From contig OY992536.1 in the NCBI GenBank assembly GCA_963921195.1, positions 230,056,023-230,120,022 on the forward strand: a stretch of DNA of 64,000 nucleotides, read 5' to 3'. Position 1 is the first letter of the stretch, and each line of letters starts with the position of its first letter. The notes under the pieces are model-generated. The model was not told the DNA's origin. It saw only the letters and a list, made by a program, of their open reading frames with translations, and made no database searches. The position numbers and the translations under genes were made by a program. Source of the stretch: Pegoplata infirma. Its lineage: Eukaryota > Arthropoda > Insecta > Diptera > Anthomyiidae. Below, one piece after another: positions 63,820-64,000 of this stretch.

Positions 63820-64000
63820 AGATTTAAAAGATCTTACTCGGATCAGTAATGATCCGAAATTTGAAAGACCAGTATTGATCCGAAAAATGGATCGCTAAGA
63901 TTAGATCAGTTTTAATCGGACGGATACAATGTCATCCGAAAAATGGGTTTAATGAAATTGTATCCGTCCGATTAAAACTGATCTAATCTTAGCGATCCAT
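63820..64000. repeat. GATCCGA-rich hairpin repeat, cut by the window edge
   Basis: ATGGATCGCTAAGATTAGAT (63891) through 'cagttttaatcggacggatacaat' is exactly inverted at 63957-64000, around a 22-base loop containing 'catccgaaaaatggg'. Smaller inverted phrases 'cttactcggatcagtaatgatccgaaatttgaaagaccagtattgatccg' precede it. The right end lies outside the window. Confidence 0.75.

Overview
The window looks like intergenic or intronic DNA from a dipteran insect, most plausibly a calyptrate fly. This is an inference from the extreme A+T bias, the dense short DINE/HINE-style Helitron-like repeats carrying (GTCC)n tracts, the Jockey-type LINE, and the Tc1/mariner- and hAT-type MITEs. I recognise no conserved host gene, rRNA, functional tRNA or CRISPR array. 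Nearly every longer open frame is repeat-derived or low-complexity A/T sequence. Two exceptions are worth reading: an uninterrupted 3' reverse-transcriptase fragment of a LINE (41739-43174, minus strand) and an isolated 66-codon frame resembling a small secreted peptide (36676-36876).

Most of the sequence is a layered deposit of transposable elements. I use local names. HLE-A, -B, -C and -D are Helitron-like families with one end near ACAAGT followed by a small hairpin and the other end near TATACCCTCC or TATACCCTACACC; '+' means the ACAAGT end comes first. M1-M6, X/Y/Z/W and G are MITE-like families with terminal inverted repeats (TIRs). FB1-FB9 are long foldback (hairpin) elements.

Layout. 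0-5 kb: an HLE-C end, half an M1 MITE, the giant hairpin FB1, an HLE-A piece and very A/T-rich DNA. 5-15 kb: nested M2, M3 and FB2, a Harbinger-like MITE inside an FB4-type arm, FB3, and an HLE-B broken by two MITEs with a perfect 96-bp tandem duplication. 15-24 kb: an old hAT MITE, a MULE-like element, a dead Tc1/mariner copy, FB4, and a palindromic MITE (M4) split by a full HLE-B. 24-28 kb: a full HLE-A, a decayed minus-strand Jockey-type LINE split by a MITE, and FB6. 28.7-30.4 kb: a degenerate long-period tandem repeat containing a 16/15-bp array. 30-40 kb: a solo FB3 arm, two M5 copies (one split by M6), MITE G with a tRNA-like promoter, the candidate peptide frame, and FB7 split by HLE-A. 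40-47 kb: a large inverted duplication flanking the young LINE and a second G copy, then HLE-C split by a hAT MITE. 47-53 kb: full M1, the second hAT MITE, palindromic GATC-rich DNA and M2. 53.5-56.2 kb: a Tc1-like TIR pair enclosing HLE-A/D and two foldbacks, then a SINE. 58-62.8 kb: a five-level stack including an element whose termini resemble Transib/RAG recombination signals. 63.7-64 kb: two perfect hairpins, the last cut by the window edge.

The strongest evidence is internal. Several insertions can be checked against an uninterrupted relative elsewhere in the window, or against the opposite arm of the same palindrome, so the order of insertion can be read without outside data. All superfamily names rest on termini, target-site duplications and recognisable protein motifs seen by eye; no database search was run.
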